Below, piece by piece: positions 46,405 to 58,649 of a stretch of 64,000 bases of DNA. The notes beneath the pieces are model-generated. The model was not told where the DNA came from, did not search any database, and saw only the letters and a program-made list of their open reading frames with translations. The number at the start of each line of letters is the position of its first letter. The first letter of the stretch is position 1. The DNA is from Seriola aureovittata (Eukaryota; Chordata; Actinopteri; Carangiformes; Carangidae), in assembly GCF_021018895.1 (NCBI RefSeq), contig NC_079364.1:4611401-4675400 (forward strand). Reading direction: 5' to 3'. A program made the translations under genes and the position numbers.

Positions 46405-48940
46405 ATAATGTAATTATTTATTTTTCAATTTGTGGACTTTTAAACAACTTTTAACACGTGTCACCTGACTGACAGCATCACAACCCGACTCGTCATGTGG
46501 CCTCTTCACGTTCTGGTCTGCGTCCATGTTGCTCTGCAAATGTGCAAATTGTTCTCTGTGCCTCTTTCACAAGTTCAACAAGTTTCTCTTTGATGTTTAA
46601 GATTTCAAAGAAACATTTTTATTCACTGATTCAAATGAGAATATAAATGAAGTGTTATTTTATCTGCATTTTGCATAACCAACCAGGCTAATCTGCCAAC
46701 AGCTGTTTATCATCACTGTTTGTATTTAAGTGTTGACTGAAGCTTAGAAACTAAACTAAATCTCTGAGTTGATGATGCATCTGGGGACGAAATGATTTCT
46801 ACTTTCAGACAGCCCGCTGAGCGAGTCTGCAGGTCCTGAGGAGGACTGGACTGAGCCGGCAGCTGCAAGTGCATCGGACCAGCAGCTAACCTGAGCTGCA
46901 TTATGCACCAGATAATTACAGACATACTTGGTCTTATTTAATATTGATGTCTGATAATTAACGGATCACAGGCTTAAGAGGATACTGCCTATCTACCCCT
47001 CTCTCTCTCTCTCTGTCTCTCTCTCCTCTGGTACTTTCATCTCTCACTTTCACACGCCTGCTGTTGCAGACGCACCTGAACAACAGCATACGCCCTAAAT
47101 GAGGTCTTTAGAGTTTAATGAGGACTCTGGTGCATTCACTGTACGTGCTGTAATATGGCATTTGGGTGGGGCTGGGGGGTGGGGGGCATGAGAGCTCACT
47201 GGAGACTTCATTAACAACTAATTGATTTCATTTGCGGTATTCTGAGACTGATAGGGTACAAATTTGCTCCAAATAAGCCGAGACTGAACCATTTATATCT
47301 GTCGGCAGATTACTGGTGGGAAATAAATGGTACATTTTACAGCAGGGGTGGGAATAATAGATATGGATATAGCCCGTGATATGATGGTGTTTGACAAAGG
47401 AAGAGGGATTCATTGCTCTTTCTCCTCCCTCCTTAATTCTCCGTCTATCCGCGGCTCTGTTCTCTCTGAATCCCAGGCTAATTGAATTAGAGCTGCGTGA
47501 TTAGAGCCTGTACGGCACAGCGACAGTCTCCAGTCTTCATCCTCTGTCACTGTGAGGCCTTGGCAGACTAGGTGGGGGATGAAGAGACTAAACAGTGTCG
47601 AGGTATGAGCAGGTGCTTTAGAAAACAATGGTTAAAAGGAGAGTAATGAGGATCAGCGACAGCGGAGCAGAGAAGCCGCTTGCGAGGCCGAGACCTAAAC
47701 TGAAGCAACGTCGCGGAGTGAAAAATGAAAGCGTGCCACAACAGAGCCAACAATCATTCTATTATGCAGCTCAACAATGACTATAAAATGCTGCACGTTC
47801 CAGTCATTTTGCGTGAGATCTGAGTGGAGCTGTAGCCGTAACGACCGGCGCTGTGATTTATTAGCCTGTTAGGATCTATCATAAAGCAGTCTGGCGGATT
47901 AACGGGGGCTGTAGATACGCCAGGCCCCGCTGGCCTCTGTGTGAATAGAAAAACGACCTTGGACACGTAAATCTCTGGGGAACCTTCATTAGTCCGCGAC
48001 AAAGCCACAAAGAGCCATCACACAGTCTCTAAATGCTTTGCAGTTGGCCGCTGGCCTTCAGACAGCGCTGCAGTTTGGTCATTCACACATCCAAGCGACC
48101 CTGACTGGGAGGCGGCGCAGAAGTCGATTCCCTCAATTTAGCAGCTCTCTTTAGAAAATGACCGGCATGCTAACAGCCTGGCCCCTTCCAGTTAGCGCTA
48201 ATTAGCCGGGATCCTGAGGTGGCTTCACTCCTTTCAGATCCAGCGCTGATCCAAGGGGATGCAAATAACGTGCTCCCCGTTTCCACTGTGCCCTCTCACA
48301 GTTCAGCAGCAATGGGAACCCAAAGTAATAACAGCTGTCAAATGCACGTTACCCCGGCAACCGTCTCTCTGGCAACTAGAGAAGCAGCCGCCCCGGCGTG
48401 GATTATTGTGCTGCAAAAACAACAAACACTGGATGTTAAGAAAAACTCAAGAGTGAAAAAGTTCAGAGAGAGAGAATGAAAATATGAAAAGGAAAAGACA
48501 AGACAAGCTTTGTGAGCTGCGTCTCCTGGACTGACCACAGCATCATCCTGACTGTATGCAAGACCTTTCCTTTCCTTTGAGAATTATCAGCATTAATAAT
48601 TATATTCACCAGCTCAATTGCTGAGATCTGGGAACACAGCGAGAGACTCCAACACAAACACATCACACAGGTGACAGATAAACTATGACCCAAAATATCA
48701 GTGGTAAACATCCATCACGGTTTACAGACCAGCTTTGAGTGGGCAGTTTCCCTGTTCTCACTTTTGATTTTACGCCCAAACAAAGCTTTAATTAAGGTGT
48801 GTTTAAAACCTGCTTGATCATCTCAATGTTCGTTTCTTACCCTAAAATTATAAATTTATCTCAGAATAATTAATTTTTACTAAAGGCAGCAGAGCAATCA
48901 CAAAAGGATTCCACTCAAATGTCATTAGAGGAATTAACTG
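46405..48940. other. Unique non-coding DNA with possible conserved blocks
   Basis: Holds a G-quadruplex motif at 47164-47187 and a (CT)n tract at about 46999-47027. Blocks 47455-47560, 47860-47940 and 48165-48230 combine moderate GC with CTAATTGAATTAG, GCTAATTAGCC and similar homeodomain-type words, the look of developmental conserved elements (inference). No exon recognised. Confidence 0.45.
47164..47187 (+). other. G-quadruplex motif
   Basis: Four G-runs of 3, 4, 6 and 6 separated by loops T, CT and T: very short loops, so predicted to be stable. Confidence 0.7.
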
Positions 48941-48945
48941 TAACA

Positions 48946-49055
48946 TCTATCCATCCATCTAATAAAAATCCTGAGGCTCCTACTCAGGGTTAGAAGCAGC
49001 TGGATCCTATCCCATCATGCACTGAGCATCCTGGACATCCTGGTCACCTGACAGT
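48946..49055 (-). mobile_element. Fish SINE-like repeat, distal fragment (reverse orientation)
   Basis: TCTATCCATCCATCTAATAA begins the copy, followed by GGTTAGAAGCAGCTGGATCC, TATCCCATCATGCACTGAGC and CCTGGTCACC. These are the family's outer-end phrases (CAGCTGGAGCCTATCCCAGCATGCACTGGGC, recalled). Related to copies at 11118, 12623 and 34826. Confidence 0.5.
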
Positions 49056-49059
49056 TTGA

Positions 49060-50670
49060 TCACAACACTTAGTAACTGTGCAGTTGTAGTATTTAAACGT
49101 CTTCAGCACACACGACAAACACTTTGCTTCAAATAGCTCCACTCAGTATTGACAGGGATGATTTGATACATAAAGATGAGCTCATATATTCATCACTGTT
49201 GCACCCAAACACAGCTATTTGTCATATGAGGGGAAATAATGAACAGAACACCACGTCTTGGGGAAACATTTCAAACATTTCAAAAGTAAAGCGGCGTTCA
49301 GAGACACAAATTAAGACTTTGCCTTGGATGACTCCAAAATCAGCTTTAAAAAGGAGAAAGTTACGATACCAAAGTCTGACGTGAAATTTAGTAAAGCAGA
49401 TTAGAAGTGTTCTAGTTCACACATTCACACGTGAGGAAAACATATGCACCAAAGAGCTATTAACGTCATTACATTTACTTGGAAAAAGATGAGAAACACT
49501 CTGAAGTTGTTAGGTTAAATGTTTTTAAAATGCCTGAAAGGCTAAAGCTATCCAGTCTGCAAAACAAAATGAATTCTTAGAGAAAAGCGACAAATATTGG
49601 TGAAGAAGAAATATGTCTTTGATTCTCTTCTGTCACATTAATCACCTTTTGAACGCTCAGATTTATCCCAATGTTCATCTCGGGAACCAGCGTTCTAGAA
49701 ATCTTGAATTATGTGTTTGCAGGCTTTAAAACAAAGAAGAAAAGACAACCCAGAGCTCTGTCAGTTATGTGCTGAAAAACACATCAGGCTGAACCGTGAT
49801 TCAGTTGGGCCGGCAGGACATATCCATCTTCCTGTCCAGTGCCAACCTTTCCCCTACTCTTCATCTCAGCCTGGGCTTGTTAAATGGGCAGGCCTCGGCC
49901 TACCTTGTCTCCAGCCTCGAGCTGTCACCTCCGTGTTATAGCCCACTCACTAACAGGCAGGGTAATGAGAACGCCGCTCGAGCTGAGAGGCCAGTCACCA
50001 TTACGGCTCTACAGGCCACTGCTTCACCATTAGCCACTCTCACAGCTCAGCCCCTTCCAACTGTTCTGCAGTTTCACACATGCTGCTCTCGCATTCACAA
50101 GATGCACCACGAAATGGAGAACCAGCCAAATACCCTGAGGTCGTCCCCCAAGGAGAACACTGACAGGGGACGAACTTAAACCTGCACCTCTCGCTTACTG
50201 AGCCCTCCCCAAATTACGACAAAGGTTCGAGGTTTACACAAGTGATGTCCAACTGTGATCAGAGAGATCGGGCTGCAGAGGCTGCAGTATGCTCCGTCAA
50301 TGACAGGATTTTGTTGAATGAATGAATGACACAGATCATACTGTAGATGCAGAAAGAGCAAGGGACAATCTGATCTTACTACACAGGACAGTCCAGAGGA
50401 GAACAACTCTATCATCCTCAGTATCCAGTCTGAACAGGTTGTTGAGATCTGAAAACTTCATCTTCGTCTGCATTAAAATCATCCTGAGCAGAAATTGTTT
50501 GAAATTTCTTCACAACCACCGGGAGCGGAAAATGTCGGAGAGGAATAATTCCATAGTGTTGCTGCAGTTCAGCTCCACTGCCATGATCTGTTTGAGGCAT
50601 GCTGACCTCAAATGTAGCTGCGTGACCTATATATGGCAGTGTTTTTTCGCTTTCTTTCGTCTTTCTTTTT
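49060..50670. other. Unique non-coding DNA
   Basis: No recognised gene. The 127-codon (49796-50179) and 116-codon (50322-50672) frames have no domain or splice context. Confidence 0.45.
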
Positions 50671-50675
50671 AAAGA

Positions 50676-50858
50676 TAATATAGCAGTGGTTCCCAACCTA
50701 TGGGCCGGGGCCCACTGGTGAAGCCACGAAGGTATTGGAAGTGAAGTAAAAAATAAAGTGCCTCTGTATTGTTATGGGGTCAGATGTGGGCCGCCAACAT
50801 TTTTGAGATTTTCAAGGGGTTGATGAGTAGAAAAAGGTCGGGAACCACTGTAATATAG
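50676..50858. mobile_element. hAT MITE, 167 bp, with perfect 8-bp target duplication
   Basis: The element is 50684-50850. It begins CAGTGGTTCCCAACC, and its right end reverse-complements to CAGTGGTTCCCGACC (14 of 15). It is flanked on both sides by TAATATAG (50676-50683 and 50851-50858). CAGTGGTTC ends and 8-bp duplications define hAT-Charlie-type elements. At 167 bp without a frame it is non-autonomous. The perfect duplication suggests a comparatively recent insertion. Confidence 0.92.
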
Positions 50859-50859
50859 T

Positions 50860-52395
50860 ATTTTCAAGAAGAATATGAATAATGTTATGTATCATAAAAA
50901 AGAAAGAATATTCTGTTGCTAAAGTGTTTGAATCACCCCGAGACAGAGGAATGTGTCTCCGCAGCAACAGTTCTCCCTCCTCAGATTCATTCAATATTAA
51001 ACATGGCCGACCTTCCTTTAATTTCATCTATCCTTGAGTCAAAGCACGACTCTGACCTCCGATTCTGAAAAGTATGACGACGGGTTTCGGCTCCTGGGTT
51101 TTCTGCCTCTTTCCTGTTTGATTATCTCCTCTGTTTGTGCGTCGAATGCTGAGTGAATGAGGCAGTGCTACCTCGCAGTCCCACACCGTGATTCACGCAT
51201 GACGCACACGGTGATGACGACGACCTTTACAACCTCTCTGCCTCTGGGTTGGATTCTGATTACAAGACTGATGAATATGCATCAGCTGTGTGCTTCCAGT
51301 GTCGATGCTGGGTGACGGGAAAAAAAAAGCTTGACAGACACATGGAACCTTATTACTTTGGTCTTATTTAGATTATATTATGACTCTATATTCCTTGGAT
51401 CCCTCGGTGGAGTAATTCACTTTTCAAAGGTCACGCAGCTCTGCCTTGGTACATGTAATTTTTTGTAATGAGCACACATGTTTAAAATGCAAACATGCAC
51501 TATGTTTTCAAAGTGACATTAAAACGAATACATAAAAAACTCTTTTAAGAGGATGAAATTAACTAGTTTGATGGAGTAAAGCAGCGACGCCTTGGGTTCA
51601 TGGTGGTGTGAGTGTCTTACTATTATTAAATTATTTTAGTTGAGCATCGTTGCTCAAAGGTTTGCGTTATTATTTTTAAACTCCAGAAATTTGACAAAAT
51701 CATCTTAGTTGCAGAAGTTTAACCTGAAAGGATTCGTTTTACGTCCCTAACATGAGAGACTAAGACCAACTCAGCTTCCATAATTCTCTCTAAGTGGAGG
51801 AACATGAGCACTTCTACTTCAGTCACACTGCAGTCATTTGGTTCAATTTGAATTTACAGCTCGGATCCAATTTTTGTTAGATGGCTCACATTATAAGGTT
51901 TAATGCGGCCAGTATTTCTTGAAGCTGAAATCCAATACGACTGAAGTCACGATCATGCAGCCCCAGCAGCTCGTAGCTCAATTTATGGCATAAAATAAGG
52001 TCGAGCTCGTTGAAGAATGGAGACATTAAACCAGCAACCACTCAGGCTTTTGGCTTCTTCAGTTTTAAGGCGCTTGACGTTTCACTGGGACTGAATCCAC
52101 ATCTCATTTTGTCTTGTTTGGAGCACAAATATGTCAGGTTTGGTTTTGTTTTCAAGCGACACTTCATTTAATGAAGCGATCTGACGCCTCACTGTCCCAT
52201 CGCTGAACAGAACAACACCTCATCTCATCTGATCTCAGTGGTGGCGGAGGCAGTCACATCTTTTACTTTAAGTTAGAGTCGTGACGCCACACGGTAGAAA
52301 TACTCCTGCAAAGTCCTGCAGTGAAAAACAAAGTGTAAGCAGTAGAAGTACTGCAAATATGTAGAACCAGGAAATGTAATTAAAGTATTAAACGT
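50860..52395. other. Unique non-coding DNA
   Basis: No gene or repeat recognised. Confidence 0.5.
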
Positions 52396-52400
52396 ATATA

Positions 52401-52760
52401 AGACAACAACTATTGATTATTTTGATTATGATTTAATCTGATGATTATTTTTTCGATTGATCTTCTTTGTACAAATACTAAAAAGAAAAAAAAAGTCGAT
52501 AGTTAATTACGCCATCGCAATTATCCAGACGGCACTCTCTCTCTTCACTCCCTTCTTCACAATGCTTCTGTCCAATCAAAAGTAATAATAATAACTTCAA
52601 AATGATTAAGAAATTTATTCAAATGATTAAAATAAAGCAGCAGATCCTCACAGTTGAGAAGCTGGAACCATGTCCCGTGAAAAAGGATGATTATCAAATC
52701 AGTCGCCAATTAATTTTCTGTCATTCAAGCAATCGATGAATCATTTCAACTCTTCTTGTA
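52401..52760. mobile_element. Decayed hAT-like MITE, longest copy of the family
   Basis: ACAACTATTGATTATTTTGA, TGATGATTATTTTTTCGATTG, then AGTTGAGAAGCTGGAACCAT and the far end AATCAGTCGCCAATTAATTT with CAATCGATGAATCATTTCAA. These follow the family's order of head, AGAAGCTGGAATCAGAGAA-like middle and GGCGATTAAT tail. Heavily diverged; no duplication visible. Confidence 0.5.
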
Positions 52761-52764
52761 TAAG

Positions 52765-55110
52765 CTGTTGGGCAGTTTCATTTATAACAGAGCATCGTAT
52801 TTCATGAGCTCTTCATATGTTTTAAAACGTAATCAACTTGAATCTTTATCAAATCACTGCCGTGGAGTGAAAAGAAGACTCAAGTAAAACACAGGTACCT
52901 TTGTACTTAAACCTTGTTCTCATTTCATTTTTACATCTTTTAAAGACTGTTTAAAGGAGCTGGAACAACATGTCCTGGATCATACAGACTTGACCTGTCC
53001 AGGTGTGAACCTCCAGCAGACCGTCCTTGAATAAATCAGTAGATAAATGGATGGACAGATAAGATGACAGTGTTTTGGAAGGATGGGCAGAAAGTTATGA
53101 AACCTGCCAGATCAGGGTGACCACAGCTGGATCGGACATGTTGACGTCACAGCCTGTCAGCCACTCAGGAACCACATTAGCCTCTTCACCAGCCGCGTCC
53201 TCATCAGTCTGGCTGACGGCTCTGGCTGACAGCGAAGCAGCTGGGACGCTCAGATTATCAGTACCTCTGCAGGCTGCTAATCGCCCGTGTCATTCAAATA
53301 TAGCTCCTAGGAACCCTCACACACACACATCACCAAATCACTGAGCAGTGGCCGAGCCAATTGCCAAATATCTCTGCTGTAGCTCTCGCAGCAAATCTCA
53401 GAGCAATCAAACATAACGTCAGCCCAAAGACAAACATCTGCCAAAGTCACATTCCTGAGCGGATCATGGCAACGCCGCTGCCACACTGTTGTTCTGGTGA
53501 CTGGCACCAGTCCTTCACCGGTCCTTACAGGAGTCATTATCACATATTTTACATACACATGTATCAATGCAACAGATTCACCACTACGGCTCCCACAGTT
53601 CCTTGCAGAGCAATCACAGAACTCAGTGCATCTCTTGGCCATCGCGCCACTGGCTGCGTCACTACGCCTCAGTCGACAAGTGTGCAGTCCCTCCAGTTTA
53701 AATCTCTGCTCATCAGTCAGGAGCTCCACAGGACACAACAAACCCTAATGATGTCTGTGTCTCTGCCAACACGCCTCCATCTATCCTGCGCAGTCTCCAA
53801 GACTTCAAGCTCCAGCTCCTCCAGGGATGTCTCTCTCCCTCTGGTCTTTGGCTCTTCAGGAAAGTGGAAAACCCATTTTTAAACCCATGAAATTTTAGTG
53901 TCCCTTTATAACCCCAATATAAAAAAATAAACAACTATGAACAAGAGAACATCTCACCTGAGGAAAGGTAAGATATCTAAGAAAGACTGAGGAAGCTGCC
54001 CTGATCTGAGACATGAGAACGAATTAAATAATGTTTAAACTACAGAAAGGATGGCAGCAGTACCAGTCCGACTGTGACCTTCTTGGAGGTTATGTTAGTT
54101 CTTTAACATTTGGCACCTGGAGAAGCTCTCCTGCTGTTCCACTCAGACTATTGAACACAAAAGAAAGAAGAGGTCGAGGCAAATGTCACGGAAGAATAGA
54201 GAAGCCCGAACAGTTCAAGTGACAGCAACTTGGCATCTCTAAAGGCCAGTGCACAAACACGGAGCGTCTGACCCAGGAAAGTACTGTTTGCTCTGAGGGA
54301 GGGTGAAGACTCAGGACACAGGACTGGATCTGTCCAATCGAATCTAATAATAGCACTCCATAATTTACAACTTTGAGGTATTGATTATCAGACCAATAAC
54401 ACAGTGTTCTCCTTGAGGCTAAACAGCAGTTACTTGTTGGTTACTGCAGATGAACTCATATAACTTCGTATATATCTGTGAATATATATAATATATACAT
54501 CTGGAAATATCCAAATGTTATTCTTTCAATTTTCCACCCTGATTTTAATATCATAGATTTTATTTTAGCATTATAGACTGTTTAGAAAAAAATCAAAACC
54601 AAAAAAGATGAGCACTAAGTTGCTTGAGGTTGTTAATAAACAGTTAAAATCTTTGGGATGAGGATGAGATTGAAACGTGATAATGTGTGTGTGGCTCGCA
54701 GCACATTCTGTGTCACGAACACAAAATTAGCACAAACACCAATATCCATGACACGTGGCCGGAGCTTTCCACCTCGTTATCTCCACGCCAGGGTAAATGG
54801 CAAACCTGCCATCTAAAATATATGAGCCCATTATGCAACACACACCGGCGCTCATCTCCCACCTCCTGGCGGATCCACCCCCGGGGCAGAAAGATTGGCA
54901 TTCATGGGCGAAGTCACGGTCACGCACTTAATTACGAGTCTCATTACAGGATGAGAGGCCAGAGGTCTTAACGAGGCTTGGGCAGGTGTGAGGAGAATCC
55001 CGGGTCTAAGTTTCAGGCCGAGATTACAGCACTAATCCAATGTTTGTCTGACACCAGCGCTGATCCTTTAATCCAGACTGCTGCTGCCGCGCCATCTCCA
55101 GCCAGCTAGC
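52765..55110. other. Unique non-coding DNA; longest non-repeat frame in the window
   Basis: The plus frame 53361-53882 (173 codons) and the overlapping minus frame 53307-53741 (144 codons) are open together. Neither shows a domain, and both lack a convincing splice or promoter context. The block 54770-54990 mixes conserved-looking GC text with CACTTAATTACGAGTCTC and may be a regulatory element (inference). No transposon recognised. Confidence 0.45.
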
Positions 55111-55117
55111 CTGCCAG

Positions 55118-55260
55118 CAACCCCCCCACCCCCACACACACCACCCCCTCCTCCCCCTCAACACCCATAACACACAAACACACACCCCAGGACATAGACA
55201 CCAGCTGTTGGCCTCAGCTGTATCATAATGTCTGATGGTGTGTGTGTGTGTGTGTGTAGC
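55118..55260. repeat. C-rich low-complexity stretch and a short (GT)n tract
   Basis: CCCCCCCACCCCC and CCACCCCCTCCTCCCCC at 55121-55160 give a G-quadruplex motif on the minus strand. About ten GT units follow at 55238-55258. Confidence 0.85.
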
Positions 55261-55264
55261 AGTG

Positions 55265-55645
55265 GGTGGGTGGTACATAAATGAAGATATACATTTATGC
55301 ATACACAGATGGCTTAAGTGTGAATAACTGGAGGAAAGGCATTCATGTGAATATTATACCATTAAAATGCACAATACAAACAAAGGAAAAGGGAAATGAA
55401 CCTCAGCTCCTCTGAAACAACAGCATTGAACTCATCCACTGTATTTACTGTACATTAGAGCAGGAAAGCTCATCCAGCTGTGTGCAGCTGTAACAAAACT
55501 TTCACAACTTCCTTATTAAAGATGTGTTGAGGGAGGACGATATTTTGCAGATTGTTCAACTTTAATTTTCACCTGAGGGAAATTAGCCCATACAATAATA
55601 AGTGTACAGCTGAGCCAATATATTCAACTTCTGCCCCTACAACGC
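55265..55645. other. Unique non-coding DNA
   Basis: Nothing recognised. Confidence 0.5.
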
Positions 55646-55647
55646 TC

Positions 55648-55769
55648 TCTGCGTCTCCATCACCACGTGGTGAGAAGAACCCGCTCTGACACTTTCCATG
55701 CTGTCTCATCAAACAGGTAATTAAAAACAGCCACCACGGGCTGAGGGTATGTACACACTATGTAGGTGG
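55648..55769 (+). repeat. Duplicated block, copy 1
   Basis: Positions 55669-55740 (72 bp) are identical to 57908-57979. Similarity continues outward on both sides with a few substitutions (CTCCATCACCACG versus CTCCATCTCCACG; GAGGGTATGTACACACTA shared downstream). Both copies contain a donor-like AAACAG|GTAATTA. No long open frame common to both supports a duplicated coding exon. Not recognised as a known repeat. Confidence 0.85.
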
Positions 55770-55771
55770 GC

Positions 55772-56190
55772 TGAGAGGAGGTAGCAGCTTTCTGAGCTCG
55801 ACAGCTGAACCACAAACCTTCGCATTTCGAGCCTCCCAGTGTTGGAACGTGACTTCGCTCTGCACTTGAACACAGTTACACGAGTACATTGTAAGAATCT
55901 ACACACAAAACACATGAGCTTTCAAAATAAAGTACTTTACTTTTTATAGATTAAACTAGCCAACAGTATGGCTCCTCCTCAGCCAGCTACAACATTAAAA
56001 TGCTGCTTACACCTTAAAGCAACAGCGCTAATATTCAATAATGCAATACAACACTGTGAAAGAGGCACTTCTGCATGAGAAGTACTTTCACTTTTGATAA
56101 TTCAGTGAATTTCGCTGTTAAAACTTTGCATTTTTATTTATGAATGTGGGGTTTTTACATGTAATCGGAGTATTTTAGGCCTGTTCTATA
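55772..56190. other. Unique non-coding DNA
   Basis: Nothing recognised between the duplicated block and the MITE fragment. Confidence 0.5.
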
Positions 56191-56194
56191 TATG

Positions 56195-56445
56195 AATCTG
56201 CTGATTACTTTTAGCGAATATTTGATTAATCATTTAATAATCCAAAAAATATAAGAAAATACCAATAATCGGATCACATTCTATCACAGTTTCTTACATG
56301 TTCAGTGTGGGGATCCAAATAAATGAGAAGCTGTAACGTTATATTTGCCATTTTTGCTTAAAGAATTAACAAAATAACTCCCAAATAATGTTCTTTCGAT
56401 CTTTTCTGTCATTGACTAGTAGAACAATAGATTTAGCAACAGATT
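56195..56445. mobile_element. Decayed hAT-like MITE copy
   Basis: AATCTGCTGATTACTTTTAG, ATTTGATTAATCATTTAATAA and GAGAAGCTGTAACG follow the order of the family described at 20187 and 52401. Confidence 0.4.
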
Positions 56446-56449
56446 ATCT

Positions 56450-57885
56450 TTTGCATTGTGCTGTTGCTGCTTTTACTCAAAGAAAAGACGGCACAGACGC
56501 CTGTTCAGCCATTCACATACTGTACATGTACAGAAAGACTTGAAGGCATTTATTGCATAATGCTGAGTGATGCAGCAAATGTAACACTACTGAGGTTTCA
56601 TCGCAGAAAATGCTGTGAAACTTTCAGCAGCATAATATCTGGAAGGGAATCGTGAGATCCATGAGGAATGCACCACAGAGGGGAGTTCGCACGGTGAGGC
56701 TGGCGGCAGTGTGCGGCCTATAAACTGGCTCTGCTGACTCTCATGGGTCTGCTGGAGATGTGCGCAGCCAGCAGCAGGAAGAAGCCTTTGTAGTTCTCCC
56801 CAGGTATGAAAAGAACATGTCTGTAATTCCAGTGGATCACACCGAGGAGCTTCCAGCATCTGGGCGGCATGTGTGAGCGTCCTGGTGGATCCGACTGTAC
56901 GCAGACACCATTTCTCCCAGCTCCCGCCAACTTCATCACATTATGTAATGTAGCCGTGCTTCTTTTCAAGAAGCGCACGTATAAATCTCCACATTTCCTT
57001 TCAGGTTTCATGCTTAAACAAAAACACACTCGGACACAGTAACATGAAAAGCGGTGTCAGGTACTGTGGGTCATATCCAGACGCAGGAGATGAATGTGGA
57101 CCGCTGTGCAACCAAGTCAAAACCAGCTCAAGGGAAAAACTCAACTTTAATTTACACCTTTTCCCATTTCTCTCAGATAATCAGCACAACAGCTGCTGCT
57201 GATCATCTCGTGACCTTAGTGTGTTATGTCAGCTGATCAAGACACATAGTTTGATGTCTTGTCTCCAAGCACAGTCAATAGTCCATTTTTTTTTTTGCAA
57301 ACTTCTTTCTCAAAAACAAGGCGCCGCCCAATCCAGACCCGGACCTACAGCCTATAAATCATAGAGAACTATTACATTTTGACAGGGCTTTTCTATTTTA
57401 ACCAGCACAGCTTTTCTAGCCTTTATGGAACTGGTCACATGATGCTTCTCAGCCAATCACTGCGACTCAAATCAGTGAGTGAAACACATACACACACGAG
57501 AAAGAAAGAATGAGAAAAGGAGGTGTTAAAGCTGCTCAGACGTGTTGAGGCTGTTATAAAAATGGTTGAGACTGTTGAGAAGTGAAATGGAGTTTACCAA
57601 AAAGAAGAAAAGGGAAAATCAAGCTGCACTTTGTATTGTATTTTTCTAAAATGAAGGTCCCTCCTAACTGTACCTCTTTGAATATTAATTGAATACCCCT
57701 GGTATATACTGAAACAGTTCACCGTGGAACTGCAGAGGTGATACGTGATACAGCCAATCCCATATACGTTCAAAGTTTACATTTTGACATCAAATCTGAG
57801 CATTAAACATAAGTAAAAAAATATAGCAGCATTCTACTACATATACACAACAGATCCAACACAGAGGGACTCACATCTCTCCCCT
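56450..57885. other. Unique non-coding DNA with one minus-strand frame of note
   Basis: The minus frame 57029-56718 (103 codons) ends just outside the GC-richer segment. It contains MPPRCWKLLGVIHWNYRHVLF and FFLLLAAHISSRP, which look more protein-like than the surrounding frames, but I do not recognise them and see no strong acceptor. Otherwise nothing. Confidence 0.4.
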
Positions 57886-57887
57886 GT

Positions 57888-58020
57888 CTGCCTCTCCATC
57901 TCCACGCGGTGAGAAGAACCCGCTCTGACACTTTCCATGCTGTCTCATCAAACAGGTAATTAAAAACAGCCACCACGGGTCGGTGATTCGAGCCGAGGGT
58001 ATGTACACACTACGTAGGTG
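57888..58020 (+). repeat. Duplicated block, copy 2
   Basis: Same orientation as the copy at 55648, 2,239 bp downstream. It differs by a 13-bp insertion TCGGTGATTCGAG (57980-57992) between CCACCACGGG and CCGAGGGTATG, plus scattered substitutions outside the identical 72-bp core. Confidence 0.85.
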
Positions 58021-58024
58021 GCCA

Positions 58025-58610
58025 CAGATTTCCATTTAGTTAGCTGACAAAGACAGCGGGCACTGAGACTAAAGAGCGAAGTCTGTGGTCTGCAGTGGAG
58101 GTGACATGTTGCCATGTGTGGAATCAGTCAAAACCTGCGAGCTGAGGAAACCTGACCGCTGTTATTCTTTTGTGGCGCTGGGTAAATACTTGCAGAATAG
58201 CTAAGCAGCAAGGATAACAATACTCCATTATAGTACAGGAGGTTTACATTATTAGGAGAGCCCTTCACATGGAAATCACTTCCCATAAAACACTACATTA
58301 CTTTTAGTAAAAGCCTTCATGCTAAGTGTATGGAAATTTGAATTAGTTCTCCATCTCTTTCTGTGCACATGTTCAGATCAATGTTTCCACCCAGCAGTGA
58401 TCCAGACAACGTGTTGACAGCGAGGCAAAATTAATGCAAACACGCTGCTAAAAATGAAAATGTGTTCTTAAATGACGCGCCTGGTGGAAATTTTCTTTTT
58501 CCCCCAAAAGAAAGTGTCAGCGGCGGGCTAAAATTAACCCAAGGTTGTGTGCGTCAATCTGTTATTCTGTCAGTTTCCAGATGCTCCCCTCCCCTTACAC
58601 CACCACTGCT
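58025..58610. other. Unique non-coding DNA
   Basis: Nothing recognised. Confidence 0.5.
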
Positions 58611-58613
58611 GCC

Positions 58614-58646
58614 ACCTCCTCCTCCTCCTCCTCCTCCTCCTCCTCT
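58614..58646. repeat. (CCT)n trinucleotide repeat
   Basis: About ten CCT units. The poly-Pro, poly-Ser and poly-Leu frames across it are artefacts. Confidence 0.95.
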
Positions 58647-58649
58647 CCT

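Noticed and set aside
53940..53970. Plus-strand donor-like GAAAG|GTAAGATA
   Set aside because: No acceptor with a pyrimidine tract or protein-like frame upstream.
54460..54472. ATAACTTCGTATA, identical to one arm of a loxP site
   Set aside because: The 8-bp spacer and second inverted arm are absent; the right side is only AT repeat. Taken as a chance 13-mer in AT-rich DNA.
57980..57992. GGTGATTCGAG in the 13-bp insertion as a Pol III B-box
   Set aside because: No matching A-box or tRNA fold, and it is only an indel difference between two copies of the duplicated block.
55648..58020. The two duplicated blocks as LTRs of a retroelement
   Set aside because: They lack TG...CA ends and a polypurine tract, and the 2.1 kb between them has no gag/pol-like frame.
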